Part shown: in pieces, positions 8,190-17,619 of the stretch
Numbering within the stretch: the first letter of the stretch is position 1
Layout: the number at the start of each line of letters is the position of its first letter
NCBI GenBank assembly: GCA_031292525.1
Contig: JARLGY010000030.1
Span: 1-64,000 of the forward strand
Reading direction: 5' to 3'
Source of the DNA: Flavipsychrobacter sp.
GTDB lineage: Bacteria; Bacteroidota; Bacteroidia; Chitinophagales; Chitinophagaceae
DNA: 64,000 nucleotides
Notes under the pieces: model-generated
What the model was told of the DNA's origin: nothing
The model's database searches: none
What the model saw: only the letters and a program-made list of their open reading frames with translations
Made by a program: the position numbers and the translations under genes

Positions 8190-9596
8190 CTATTGCAGCT
8201 TTACCTTATCAGGCATCACTATAGGTATTGTTTTTTGTTCTTTTATTTTACCAAAACCACCCAACACATTACGTAGGTTATGGTAGCCATGGCGCTTTAA
8301 TATAGATGCTGCTATTACCGACCTGTAGCCACCTGCACAATGTACATACAGGTTATTATCGCTGTCTATCATTGCCACATTTAGAGGATCCATCAGGGTA
8401 TCCAGTGGTACATTGGTAGCCCCTTTTACATGGCCGTTTTCAAACTCCGTTTCTTTGCGCACGTCTATCACTTCCAGGTTCTGGTCAAAAGGCATGTCCA
8501 TAGCCAATTCATCTGCTTCTATATCTATGATCAGATCCACAGTTTCTCCACTGTTCTGCCAAGCTTCAAAGCCACCTTCCAAGTATCCCTGCACATTGTC
8601 AATACCTACACGCGCCAACCTTGTTATACTTTCTTTTTCTTTACCGGGGTCTGTTACCAGTATTATAGACTCATTAAATGGTAACAAGCTCCCAGCCCAT
8701 TCTGCAAAGCGCCCATCGAGCCCTATGCTTATAGACTCAGGTACAAAACCAGATGTGAATACAGCAGAGTTGCGCGTATCCAGTACCAGTGCACCGTCTT
8801 TCATTTTTTGTTTAAAATCTGCAACACTCAATGCAGTCATACCTTTTTCCATCACTTCGTCCAAGGTATCATAACCTTTTTTATTAATGCCCGCATTAAG
8901 TGGAAAATATGCAGGTGCATCAGCTAATCCTGAGGTCACTTTTACGATAAAAGTTTCCCTGTTCATATCCTGCAATGCGTAGTTGGTCAACTTTTGGTTT
9001 CCTATGGTACTAAAAGTTTCTGGCCCCAGGTTTTTACCACAGGCAGATCCCGGCCCATGTGCAGGGTAAACTATCAGGTGATCAGGAAGCGTCTTTATCT
9101 TTTCTTGCAGGGTATCGTACATGATACCGGCAAGCTGTTCCTTACTCATATTGCCACTAAACAGATCGGGCCTGCCCACATCACCTACAAACAATGTATC
9201 ACCTGTAAATATGCAATAAGGTTCCCCTTGCTCATCGTTCAGCAAATAGCACGTGCTTTCCAACGTATGACCAGGTGTATGTATTGCTTTTAGTTTCAGC
9301 CCTCCGATATCGAATATCTCTCCGTCTGTTGCCAGGTGCGCTTTGAACCTGGGGTCGGCACCCGGTCCAAATACAATGGGGGCCCCGGTTTTTTTAGAAA
9401 GTTCTACATGCCCACTTACAAAATCGGCGTGAAAGTGCGTTTCAAAAATGTATTTGATCTTCATCCCTTCTTCCTCAGCCATTTTAATATAGCCATCTAC
9501 ATCCCTTATTGGATCTATGATCGCTGCCTCGCCATTGTTGGCTATGAAGTAAGCTGCCTCACTCAGGCAATTGGTGTATAACTGTTTTACTATCAT
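8190..9596 (-). CDS. Metallo-beta-lactamase fold hydrolase fused to two rhodanese domains (persulfide dioxygenase-like)
   Basis: A 468-residue protein counted from the ATG at 9596; a longer frame to 9683 lacks family support, since MIVKQLYTNCLSEAAYFI is the usual opening. Residues 1-~250 are an ETHE1/glyoxalase-II-like metallo-beta-lactamase fold with the metal motif THFHADFVSGH and later HTPGHTLES and TGDTLFVGDVGRPDL. Two rhodanese domains follow. The first has no Cys at the active loop (VTDPG), while the second has CAGGYRS with the catalytic Cys. The family oxidises glutathione or other persulfides and handles sulfane sulfur. It is the last gene of a minus-strand block, 133 bp after ppx. 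Confidence 0.88.
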   Translation of the reverse strand: MIVKQLYTNCLSEAAYFIANNGEAAIIDPIRDVDGYIKMAEEEGMKIKYIFETHFHADFVSGHVELSKKTGAPIVFGPGADPRFKAHLATDGEIFDIGGLKLKAIHTPGHTLESTCYLLNDEQGEPYCIFTGDTLFVGDVGRPDLFSGNMSKEQLAGIMYDTLQEKIKTLPDHLIVYPAHGPGSACGKNLGPETFSTIGNQKLTNYALQDMNRETFIVKVTSGLADAPAYFPLNAGINKKGYDTLDEVMEKGMTALSVADFKQKMKDGALVLDTRNSAVFTSGFVPESISIGLDGRFAEWAGSLLPFNESIILVTDPGKEKESITRLARVGIDNVQGYLEGGFEAWQNSGETVDLIIDIEADELAMDMPFDQNLEVIDVRKETEFENGHVKGATNVPLDTLMDPLNVAMIDSDNNLYVHCAGGYRSVIAASILKRHGYHNLRNVLGGFGKIKEQKTIPIVMPDKVKLQ

Positions 9597-9729
9597 CTGC
9601 TTGTTATAATCAACAAAATTCCTAATAAATAACGAGATAAGAAAATGACTTTCATCAGTTTTCTTTATAGCTGGGGCATGCAAAAAATGCTGGAAATATG
9701 TTAAACTTCAGACATCGTAAATTTCCAGC

Positions 9730-10617
9730 CTATTTTTTGGCTTGCCGCTCCTGGTACAACACCTTAATAAGGCCATCAGCAAGGCCTATTTTGGGTACAT
9801 ATATCTCATCAGCATTTGCCCACCGCATTACAGATATAAACACCTGCAAGGCAGGCACTATTACATCGGCCCGATCATCCCTGAACTGATATAGGTGCTT
9901 GCGATCTTCTATGCTGGTATAGCTAAGCTCTTTGTAATAGTCTTTAAGGAGCTCAAGCGGAAGAGGTTTACCTTCTTTACGCTTGCTGATAGAGAATATC
10001 TTGTTGATGTTGCCCCCGGTACCTATGGCTTCTATAGGCTGATAGTCGCGCACGTGGGTTTTAATATACCACTTCATATGGTCCCATTGCTCATCGGTCA
10101 CTTTATTACGCAGCATGCGTATAGTGCCTATGTTGAATGATTCTTTAAAAATAGTGTGGTTCTCTGAGTACAGGGTTACCTCTGTGCTTCCACCACCAAC
10201 ATCTATATATAGGTAGCTTTTATTGAGGCTTAGATTTTCGGCAATGTGGGTCTCATAAATAATATTGGCTTCTTCCTGGCCGCTTATTACCTGTATATCC
10301 AAGCCGGTAGCCTGCTTTACCTCGGCCAGTATTTGCGGGGCATTACTTGCATCGCGCATGGCCGATGTAGCACAAGCTTTTACAGCCTCAACCTTGTAGA
10401 TGTTCATCAGGTGCTTATAGGCCTTCAGTGTCTCTATAAGCTGTCGCTTTTTCTCGTCGGATATGAAGCCATTATCAAACACATCAAACCCAAGCCTCAG
10501 CGGTATGCGCAGCAGGTTGAGCTTGGTGTAATCCACAGTACCGTCTTTATAAACAGATGTTTCTGTTATCAGCAGGCGGGCTGCGTTACTACCTATATCA
10601 ATTGCGGCAAGTATCAA
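9730..10617 (-). CDS. ppx: Exopolyphosphatase, Ppx/GppA family
   Basis: A 295-residue member of the ASKHA-fold Ppx/GppA family, which hydrolyses polyphosphate or pppGpp. The first phosphate-binding loop is AAIDIGSNAARLLI at the very N-terminus and the second is YIDVGGGSTEVTLY. The length matches the short two-domain form without the C-terminal HD extension of E. coli Ppx. The start is a TTG at 10617 whose bases overlap the ppk1 stop (TTGA). No ATG precedes the essential DIGSN motif, so the non-ATG start looks genuine. Overlap with ppk1 indicates coupled control of polyphosphate synthesis and breakdown. Confidence 0.92.
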   Translation of the reverse strand: MILAAIDIGSNAARLLITETSVYKDGTVDYTKLNLLRIPLRLGFDVFDNGFISDEKKRQLIETLKAYKHLMNIYKVEAVKACATSAMRDASNAPQILAEVKQATGLDIQVISGQEEANIIYETHIAENLSLNKSYLYIDVGGGSTEVTLYSENHTIFKESFNIGTIRMLRNKVTDEQWDHMKWYIKTHVRDYQPIEAIGTGGNINKIFSISKRKEGKPLPLELLKDYYKELSYTSIEDRKHLYQFRDDRADVIVPALQVFISVMRWANADEIYVPKIGLADGLIKVLYQERQAKK

Positions 10618-12716
10618 TCTATTTTCTGTTTGTTTTGCAGATAGCTGTAAGTAGCCAACTGCGATCTGAGAATCGGTTCCCCTTCCTTACGTACTATGTA
10701 TTCGTTTTTCTGTTCGTTATCTAATTTACGCCCTTTCACGTTTTCCGCAAGCTGAATATTCAAAATATCTATCAGTTCCTGCTTTATCACGGGATCTAGA
10801 ATAGGACATGCAGCTTCTACCCTATGATCCAAGTTGCGTACCATCCAGTCAGCCGACGATATGAATACCTCCGGATTGCCGCCATTGTGAAATACAAATA
10901 CACGTGCATGCTCCAAATACTCATCTATAATGCTTATTGCATGCATGTGCCCTTTAAATACCTTTTGCTCGGTATAGGCACAACATATGCCGCGTATGAT
11001 CAGGTTTATCTCAACCCCAGCTGCAGCTGCCTCATACAACTTGTCAATCAATATCTCATCTACCAGGCTATTGAGCTTTATTATTGCGCTGGCTGGTTTC
11101 TTCTTTTTGGCTGCCCTTATCTCTTTATTTAACTGGTTAATAAAAGTACGCCTCATGTTGATGGGCGATACAGGTAATGTTTTGCAATTTTTCAGCAAAG
11201 GCAGCCTTTGAGCCGGATCTTCAAGGAAATCAAAGATCCTGTTCACATCGGCCATTATATTTCGGTTTGTGGTGAGCAGGCAATGATCACCATAGTAGCG
11301 GGCAGTATTCTCGTTCAGGTTGCCGGTAGATACAAAACCATATTGCTTAGTACGGTTAGCCTCTCTCTTCTTTATCACACACAATTTTGCATGTACTTTT
11401 AATGCCGGATGGCCTAACACCACTTTCACACCCTCTTCTTCCAGCCGCTCCTTCCACATCATGTTCGCTTCTTCATCAAAGCGGGCACGCAATTCTATAA
11501 CGGCTGTTACCTGTTTGCCATTGCGTACAGCATTAATAAGGGCATTTACAATTTTAGAATCTTTGGCCAACCTGTAGCAGGTGATGCGTATACTTTGTAC
11601 CAGCGGATCGATAGCGGCCTCGCGTAATAGATCTATTATAGAATCGAAAGAGTGATACGGAAAATGCAGCATCACATCCTGCTTTTCCAGCACGTTCATA
11701 ATACGTACAGGTTGTTTAAGCAGGGGATGCACAAAAGGTTGCTGACGAGGTTGCAGGTCTTTAAAAACCTTTGACGGGAAATTCATGAAATCCTTAAAAT
11801 TATGAATCCTCCCCCCAGCTATCAGATTATCTTTCTTGGTAAGCGACAATCTTTTGGTCAAGTACTTTAATAAAGTTTGATCTATCTCCCTGTCGAAGAT
11901 GAAACGTGTGGCTCTCCCCTTCTTCCTATTCTTTATTCCTCTTTCTAATTCGTGGATAATGTTGGTATTTACATCATTATCTATCTCCAGTTCAGCATCG
12001 CGTGTTACTTTTATTATGTAGCCTGCAAACTCACTGAAGCCAAAGGGGGCAAACAATGCATGCAAGTTGTAACGTATAATGTCTTCCAGCAGTATTATAT
12101 CAGTATGACCATGATCTGAAGGCAAAATCACGAAGCGCGACAATGTTTTGCCAGGAATCTCTATAAGTGCGTAACGCTGTAGTTTTTCTTTACCATTTTT
12201 GCCCCCAAGCACGCACGCCAGGTATATAGATTTGTCGCGTAGCAGTGGCATTACCGGTATCGATTCTATCATCAGCGGTACTATCTCAGTACGTACCTTT
12301 TCTTCGAAATATTGATTGACAAATATCTTTTGTTTTTCGGACAGCTGGGTCTCATTTTTCATGTGTACCCCATCGTGCTCCAACTCTTTTATAATGTTGG
12401 CATATACCTTGTCAAATTCAGTTTGCTGCACTACTACTGTCTGCTGTATTTTACGCAGTATCTTATCAGGATTAGCTTCCAGGTGCATCTTTGCAGCTTT
12501 ACCCAGAAGTACCATCTTGTTTAGCGCAGCAACACGCACGCGGAAGAACTCATCCTGGTTATTAGAGAATATACCGAGGAACTTAAAGCGGTCGAAAATA
12601 TGATTGGAGGGATCTTTTGCTTCCTGTAATACCCTGGCATTAAATGCCAGCCAGCTCAGGTCTCTTACTATGGTGTGTTTGGTAATGGTTTTCACAGTTT
12701 TTTTCTTAAAGTGCAA
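10614..12716 (-). CDS. ppk1: Polyphosphate kinase 1
   Basis: A roughly 700-residue PPK1, which reversibly transfers the ATP gamma-phosphate to polyphosphate. The N domain carries RDLSWLAFNARVLQEA and IFSNNQDEFFRVRVA. The catalytic C1 domain has the autophosphorylated histidine in LKVHAKLCVI and GFVSTGNLNENTARYYGDH, and the C2 domain has the second conserved region FHNGGNPEVFISSADWM. The frame opens at a TTG (12716), with a GTG 21 nt inside, so the exact start is uncertain. It is flanked upstream by the heptose adenylyltransferase gene (59 bp) and overlaps ppx downstream by 4 bp. Confidence 0.95.
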   Translation of the reverse strand: MHFKKKTVKTITKHTIVRDLSWLAFNARVLQEAKDPSNHIFDRFKFLGIFSNNQDEFFRVRVAALNKMVLLGKAAKMHLEANPDKILRKIQQTVVVQQTEFDKVYANIIKELEHDGVHMKNETQLSEKQKIFVNQYFEEKVRTEIVPLMIESIPVMPLLRDKSIYLACVLGGKNGKEKLQRYALIEIPGKTLSRFVILPSDHGHTDIILLEDIIRYNLHALFAPFGFSEFAGYIIKVTRDAELEIDNDVNTNIIHELERGIKNRKKGRATRFIFDREIDQTLLKYLTKRLSLTKKDNLIAGGRIHNFKDFMNFPSKVFKDLQPRQQPFVHPLLKQPVRIMNVLEKQDVMLHFPYHSFDSIIDLLREAAIDPLVQSIRITCYRLAKDSKIVNALINAVRNGKQVTAVIELRARFDEEANMMWKERLEEEGVKVVLGHPALKVHAKLCVIKKREANRTKQYGFVSTGNLNENTARYYGDHCLLTTNRNIMADVNRIFDFLEDPAQRLPLLKNCKTLPVSPINMRRTFINQLNKEIRAAKKKKPASAIIKLNSLVDEILIDKLYEAAAAGVEINLIIRGICCAYTEQKVFKGHMHAISIIDEYLEHARVFVFHNGGNPEVFISSADWMVRNLDHRVEAACPILDPVIKQELIDILNIQLAENVKGRKLDNEQKNEYIVRKEGEPILRSQLATYSYLQNKQKID

Positions 12717-12775
12717 ACAAATGTAAAGAAGGCCGGTGAGTGAGCTAACATTATAAGCTCTTACAGGTCAATTGT

Positions 12776-13267
12776 TTACAATTCCTTAATACGATTGATT
12801 AACGAAGTGGTGGAGTAGCCTGATACAAATGGTATGATCTCTACTTTGCCTCCGTTACCTATTACAACATCTGAGCCAACGATGCGATCTATGGTATAGT
12901 CTCCCCCTTTTACCAATACATCGGGTAATATTAGCTCTATAAGTTCTAACGGGGTAGGCTCATCAAAGAGGGTCACGGCATCAACACAAAGTAGCGATGC
13001 CAACTGAAATACCCTGTCATTTTCATGATTTATGGGTCGCTCAGGTCCTTTAAGTGCCCGCACCGAAGCATCTGTATTAGCACCTACCACCAGCATGTGT
13101 CCAAAACTTGCAGCCTTTGCCAGCAGATCGAGATGACCATAATGCAATATATCAAAGCACCCATTGGTAAACACAATGCCGCGCCCTCTGGCACGCCATG
13201 CATTGCATCTACATACCAGCGCTTCCCGGCTTAGTATCTTGTCTTGTATCCAGCGGGCTTTTTGCAT
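12776..13267 (-). CDS. rfaE2: D-glycero-beta-D-manno-heptose 1-phosphate adenylyltransferase (HldE C-domain type)
   Basis: A 163-residue stand-alone nucleotidyltransferase. The cytidylyltransferase-like motif FTNGCFDILHYGHLDLL is clear, followed by VVGANTDASVRALKGPERP and the terminal SGYSTTSLINRI. The family adenylylates heptose 1-phosphate to make ADP-heptose for lipopolysaccharide inner core. The N-terminal kinase half of E. coli HldE is absent, so a separate HldA-like kinase is expected elsewhere. The ATG at 13267 lies 59 nt inside the preceding membrane-protein gene; the resulting N-terminus (QDKILSREALV) matches the family, so the overlap seems real. Confidence 0.92.
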   Translation of the reverse strand: MQKARWIQDKILSREALVCRCNAWRARGRGIVFTNGCFDILHYGHLDLLAKAASFGHMLVVGANTDASVRALKGPERPINHENDRVFQLASLLCVDAVTLFDEPTPLELIELILPDVLVKGGDYTIDRIVGSDVVIGNGGKVEIIPFVSGYSTTSLINRIKEL

Positions 13268-14234
13268 AATTGTTCCTGTTGTAGATGGGTAAAAGTATGA
13301 AGGATAAAATACCCAGTATAATTATAATGCCTGTTTGTACTGCCCATGCTACCCAACCAAATGCCAGCCCTATGTTATGGTCTATATTGTATGCCAGTAA
13401 AATGCCGGCTACAGCTGCAGGATATGCACCTATGCCACCTTGGGTAGCTATCATACCAAAACTGCCAAATACAAGCACTACAAATGCGACTAGCATGCCT
13501 AGGTGATCTGTAGCTGGAAGACATTTAAAGCCAATATATATTTGCAGCATGTACATGAACCAGATGAGGAAGGTGTAGCCTATAAATTCCCATCTTTTTT
13601 TCATGTGCAGAATGGATCTTACGCCGTGCCCCATATTTTTGATGAAGCCGCCTACCTTATTCCCTTTGTTTTTCCTGTATATAACAACAGCAATGATGAT
13701 AAGTACAATAAGCCCCAGAACACCTATTAGGACCTCCTTCGTCTTACTGCTTGCATTAGCCAGGCGCTCGTTAATGAAGCCACCCAATACATGACCTTGC
13801 AATATAAAAGCCAGCGCAATAATGATACCCAGGCAAAGTACGTCAAAAGCCCTTTCGGCAAGTATGGTGCCTACCATTTTATCGGCAGGTACCTTTTCAT
13901 ACCTGGCTAGCACGGTACACTTCGCTACCTCGCCTGCACGGGGCAGTACCAGATTGGTTATATAGCCTATTAGTACAGCAAAGGTGATGTTTATAGTAGA
14001 AGGGAAAATACGCAGCGGTTCAAGCAGCAGCTTCCAGCGTAAAGCACGGAAGTAGTGAGAGAAGAAACCAACTACAAGTATGAGGAAAAGCAGCGGTATC
14101 CGAACACTTTTAATAGACGAAAACATTTCTGCTTTATCCTGGGCAGTCAATTCGTTAAACATATAAACGATAATGACAACTCCCAGCCCCAGGAAGATAA
14201 CATACTGTAAAAGAGTGAGCAGGATTTTTTTCAT
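13209..14234 (-). CDS. Flippase-like membrane protein, lysylphosphatidylglycerol synthase TM (UPF0104) family
   Basis: A 341-residue protein with about eight hydrophobic segments and the family pattern FSHYFRALRWKLLLEPL followed by LVLPRAGEVAKCTVLARYEK. The family corresponds to the membrane half of MprF and is often annotated as a flippase-like protein; its substrate here is unknown. It lies between panD (97 bp upstream) and rfaE2 (overlapping by 59 bp). A second member of the same family is encoded at 59974-60921. Confidence 0.8.
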   Translation of the reverse strand: MKKILLTLLQYVIFLGLGVVIIVYMFNELTAQDKAEMFSSIKSVRIPLLFLILVVGFFSHYFRALRWKLLLEPLRIFPSTINITFAVLIGYITNLVLPRAGEVAKCTVLARYEKVPADKMVGTILAERAFDVLCLGIIIALAFILQGHVLGGFINERLANASSKTKEVLIGVLGLIVLIIIAVVIYRKNKGNKVGGFIKNMGHGVRSILHMKKRWEFIGYTFLIWFMYMLQIYIGFKCLPATDHLGMLVAFVVLVFGSFGMIATQGGIGAYPAAVAGILLAYNIDHNIGLAFGWVAWAVQTGIIIILGILSFILLPIYNRNNYAKSPLDTRQDTKPGSAGM

Positions 14235-14331
14235 CTATAGATCATTTATTTTTCAATTGCAGGGCAAGTACCCAGCATCAAAAATCCTAATTCAAAGTTA
14301 ACCCTCACCTTCCATAATGGAAAGTTAACAC

Positions 14332-14676
14332 TTACAGGCTATTATCCTCTTTCGGGAATATTATGACCGGCTTATATTCTTTTGCCTTCTCAAAATCCAT
14401 GGCAGCGTACGATATTACAATTACAGTATCGCCAACAGATACACGCCTTGAGGCAGGCCCATTCATGCAGATCATACCCGAGCCACGGGTACCCTTTATT
14501 ATGTAAGTCTCCAGCCTTTCGCCATTGTCAATATTTAAAACCTGCACCTTTTCATTTTCTATCATATTTGCAGCCTCCATCAAATTTTCATCTATGGTGA
14601 TACTGCCAATATAATTGAGATTAGATTCCGTTATTTTAACGCGGTGAATCTTTGACTTTAGTACTTGTATTTCCAT
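14332..14676 (-). CDS. panD: Aspartate 1-decarboxylase proenzyme PanD
   Basis: A 114-residue pyruvoyl enzyme making beta-alanine from aspartate for pantothenate and CoA synthesis. The self-cleavage site is Gly24-Ser25 in NYIGSITID, where Ser25 becomes the pyruvoyl group. [13 protein letters not shown] and YKPVIIFP are family motifs. The ATG at 14676 is chosen over a frame opening 18 nt upstream because it puts Ser at position 25 exactly as in E. coli. It is the first gene of a long minus-strand block, and its -7 element is only 8 bp upstream, so the mRNA may be nearly leaderless. Confidence 0.96.
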   Translation of the reverse strand: MEIQVLKSKIHRVKITESNLNYIGSITIDENLMEAANMIENEKVQVLNIDNGERLETYIIKGTRGSGMICMNGPASRRVSVGDTVIVISYAAMDFEKAKEYKPVIIFPKEDNSL

Positions 14677-14683
14677 AACGGCG

Positions 14684-14691
14684 CAAAGGTA
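14684..14691 (-). promoter_or_regulatory. -7 element of the panD promoter
   Basis: TACCTTTG on the minus strand matches the Bacteroidota TAnnTTTG -7 consensus exactly. No TTG is present at the expected -33 spacing. It ends 7 bp before the panD ATG, so transcription would start at or very near the start codon. Confidence 0.45.
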
Positions 14692-15248
14692 CAAAAAGAA
14701 ATGGGGGATGGAAGGATTGTAGAATTACACAGGTTAGTGTCCGGAATGTCCGGTACCGGATAGGGTAATTATAATGGGCATCAGCGCTAAAACTGTTTAC
14801 TGTAAAGGCTTCCAGCGGAAAACCATTTAGACCTATCAGGTCCTATTTAAAAATTGAAAACAGGCAAACTATCGTCTTATTATAATTTTTACCTTACCAA
14901 CCCGTTACCTTGCACCGGCAGGGAGCATTTTTGTATTTCTTTCTAACGTGGGATTTGTAATGAGCGATCTATGGGTTTTGGAAGGCAAAGATTTTGATTT
15001 TAATGTTTTCTGCAATTTCAATATATGGGATCACAATAGAGATACCTCTACTAATACAATCACCACAGCATACTTTTTTATTGGCCTGCACAATTTTATC
15101 AGAAAGTGTATTGCAATTTTAATTTTACAATTAAAAGAGGCTTAGGGATACTAGGAGACTATTAAATAAAAGCTATACAATATTATTGATAGCAAGAATG
15201 GTACGAACAAGATGTCGCACTTACTTTGCGTTAAGATAGTTACAAGGC
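14692..15248. other. 557-bp region without a recognisable gene
   Basis: AT-rich stretch between the upstream side of panD and the 3' end of the hybrid kinase gene. A 65-codon plus-strand frame at 14948-15145 has no recognisable motif and is not called. A 12-bp palindrome TCCGGTACCGGA lies at 14749-14760, preceded by another TCCGGA; its role, if any, is unknown. Confidence 0.5.
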
Positions 15249-17417
15249 TTACTGTGCTACCTGTACCAGGTCTAGTATTTTGTCGTAGAGATCGTTAGGT
15301 TCAAATGGTTTTGTAATATAACCATTCATGCCTACTTCAAAGCATTTGTCGCACTCCCCTTTTAAGGCATCTGCAGTCATAGCCACTATGGGGATGCGGC
15401 TTTTCATTACCTGGCGTATATATTGTGTGGTTTTATAACCATCCAGTTCTGGCATCTGCAGATCCATCAGCACAATATCAAATGTATTTGTCTTTAGCAT
15501 GTCTATAGCCAACTGGCCGTTTGCAGCTAATGCTACTGTTACATTTTGTTTTGCAAGTGTGTGCTGTACCACTTTCTGGTTAATAAGGTTGTCTTCTGCT
15601 ACAAGTACTTTTATACCCTGCATCAGTTCTTTGTATTCACGTTTCATGGTTTGTGTATTGTCTGTGTCACCTTCACCGGTCTGCGTTATGCCATAAGGTA
15701 TGTGTACAGTAAAAGTAGATCCTTTTCCGATTTCGCTTTTCACACTCACTGTACCATCCTGCAGTTCTGCTAACTGCTTTACTATAGCAAGACCCAAACC
15801 GGTGCCCCCATAGAGCCGTGATATATTTGTATCGCTCTGCGCATAACTTTCAAATACATCTTTCAGCTTTTCTTCAACTATACCTATACCGCTATCTATT
15901 ACATCAATGCCAAGCATAATAGTAGTATCGGTTTTAGATACCGCATATACCTTTACTTCAACAAGGCCATGGTGGGTAAACTTTATGGCATTGCCCACTA
16001 AATTAGTTATTACCTGATGGAGCCTTAGTGCATCGCCTTTTAGCAAGTTAGGCACTGTTGTATCTATATAACACTTCAGTGATATATTTTTCTCATTCGC
16101 TTTGAAATTGAGTGGGTATATAGCCTTTTTGATAGTACTATCCGGATTAAAATCGGCAACTTCAAGATGAAATTTACCTGATTTTATTTTTGAAAAATCT
16201 AGCAGGTCATTAATTATAGAAAGCAGGTTCTGCGCCGACTCCTGTATAGATTCCATGTAATCTCGTTGGTCTATACTAAGAGTGCTACTCATTACCAGGT
16301 TGGTAAGCCCTATAATACCATTCATGGGTGTCCTTATCTCGTGGCTCATATTTGCCAAAAAGAGTTCCTGGGCTTGTTTTGCTTGTTCTGCCTCTTTACG
16401 CGCCTGCACAATTATCTGTTCAGACTGTTTCATAACAGTTACATCTGTATAAAACCCACAGATATATTCCACATCACCGTTTTCATCGAAAATGGGGAGT
16501 TTCATCAGCCAGAAACTAGAAACCTTTCCATCAGCATGATAAAAATCTTCTTCTGATGTTACCACTTGCTTATCTTCAACTACGGCTCGTTCTTCAGCAA
16601 AAAACTTTTCTGCACGCTGCCCTGAATTGTATTCAGCCATAAATGATGTGACTTCTTCATCGGTCCGTGTCCCTGTCACTTCTTTCATTTTACTATTGGT
16701 CAATACATATTCGCCACCCGGCTTTTTTAAATACACTATGGCAGGTGACAGGTTGATAACAGTCTGCAGTAAACGCTGTTGATGACGATTTTCCATTTCT
16801 GCGCCATCCAACTGCAATTGCAATTTTTTCTCCTTATCTATATCCCATAACATCAATTGGAGTTCCTGAATATTGCCTGCACTGTCTTTTACCGGGTACA
16901 TACGGCACGATACCCACTTGCGCTGCTGTGCTTTTGTGATAATGAGCACCTGCATGCTGTCTTCATACTCAGCTGTGGTGCTCATATTGTTAATTATGTT
17001 TGTAATTGATTGGTGAAAATCGGCCGGGATACATTTTATTAGTGGAATTCCCAGCAGTTCATCAGCCTCAAAACCTGAAAGGCGACCTATGTTCTTGCTA
17101 ACAAATTTGATATTACCATTCTTATCTACCACAATGCTTGAGACACCTGAACCTTCTACGATATTTTTATAGGTTTGCTCGAGCAGCTCATCTCTATATC
17201 TTTCTTTTATCATTTGTCTTCCCCGTTTGCGGATGAGGAAAAGAGTGAATACACTACCCAAACCAAACAATGAGTAGATAAAGATTGAAAGAATAAGGTT
17301 AGGCAAACTGCCAGCAAATGAAGGATTGAAATAAAGAAAGAATGCATGTCCCGTAAACAGGCATACAGTGAAAGTAAGAAACACTAATGTAGATAAAATG
17401 TACCGCCTTAAACCCAT
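15249..17417 (-). CDS. Hybrid sensor histidine kinase with PAS domains and receiver
   Basis: A 722-residue membrane-bound signalling protein. Two N-terminal transmembrane segments (about residues 5-30 and 40-62) are followed by two PAS domains (about 85-200 and 215-335, the second with EYICGFYTDVT at its C-cap). The HisKA domain has the phosphorylated His359 in MSHEIRTPMNGIIG. The HATPase has its N box in VTNLVGNAIKFT, its G1 box in DSGIGIVEEKL and its G2 box in GGTGLGLAIVKQL. A C-terminal receiver has Asp652 in VLMDLQMPELDG and the conserved Lys in YITKPF. No DNA-binding output is present, so the signal must pass to another protein. The ligand is unknown and no partner gene is adjacent. Confidence 0.93.
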   Translation of the reverse strand: MGLRRYILSTLVFLTFTVCLFTGHAFFLYFNPSFAGSLPNLILSIFIYSLFGLGSVFTLFLIRKRGRQMIKERYRDELLEQTYKNIVEGSGVSSIVVDKNGNIKFVSKNIGRLSGFEADELLGIPLIKCIPADFHQSITNIINNMSTTAEYEDSMQVLIITKAQQRKWVSCRMYPVKDSAGNIQELQLMLWDIDKEKKLQLQLDGAEMENRHQQRLLQTVINLSPAIVYLKKPGGEYVLTNSKMKEVTGTRTDEEVTSFMAEYNSGQRAEKFFAEERAVVEDKQVVTSEEDFYHADGKVSSFWLMKLPIFDENGDVEYICGFYTDVTVMKQSEQIIVQARKEAEQAKQAQELFLANMSHEIRTPMNGIIGLTNLVMSSTLSIDQRDYMESIQESAQNLLSIINDLLDFSKIKSGKFHLEVADFNPDSTIKKAIYPLNFKANEKNISLKCYIDTTVPNLLKGDALRLHQVITNLVGNAIKFTHHGLVEVKVYAVSKTDTTIMLGIDVIDSGIGIVEEKLKDVFESYAQSDTNISRLYGGTGLGLAIVKQLAELQDGTVSVKSEIGKGSTFTVHIPYGITQTGEGDTDNTQTMKREYKELMQGIKVLVAEDNLINQKVVQHTLAKQNVTVALAANGQLAIDMLKTNTFDIVLMDLQMPELDGYKTTQYIRQVMKSRIPIVAMTADALKGECDKCFEVGMNGYITKPFEPNDLYDKILDLVQVAQ

Positions 17418-17619
17418 GCTATTTTAGTATATCTCATGCTGCACAAAGCCTAAAACACAGCTTATCCACAAAAATAATGTTATTAACTAATCAATTGCAA
17501 AAAAATTCACAGTGATCTGGAAATATCATTTATGATAAATCATTGATTATCTGGATATTACACTATCTGTAGCTGGCTAATACTTATTACACTACCTTAC
17601 CTAATATAGGGGCCTTGAG

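Noticed and set aside
14749-14760. 12-bp palindrome TCCGGTACCGGA as a regulator site
   Set aside because: Short, isolated and not near a start codon on the expected side; not enough to call an operator.
14948-15145. 65-codon plus-strand frame in the region after panD
   Set aside because: No family motif, no promoter at a sensible distance and unremarkable composition; likely chance.
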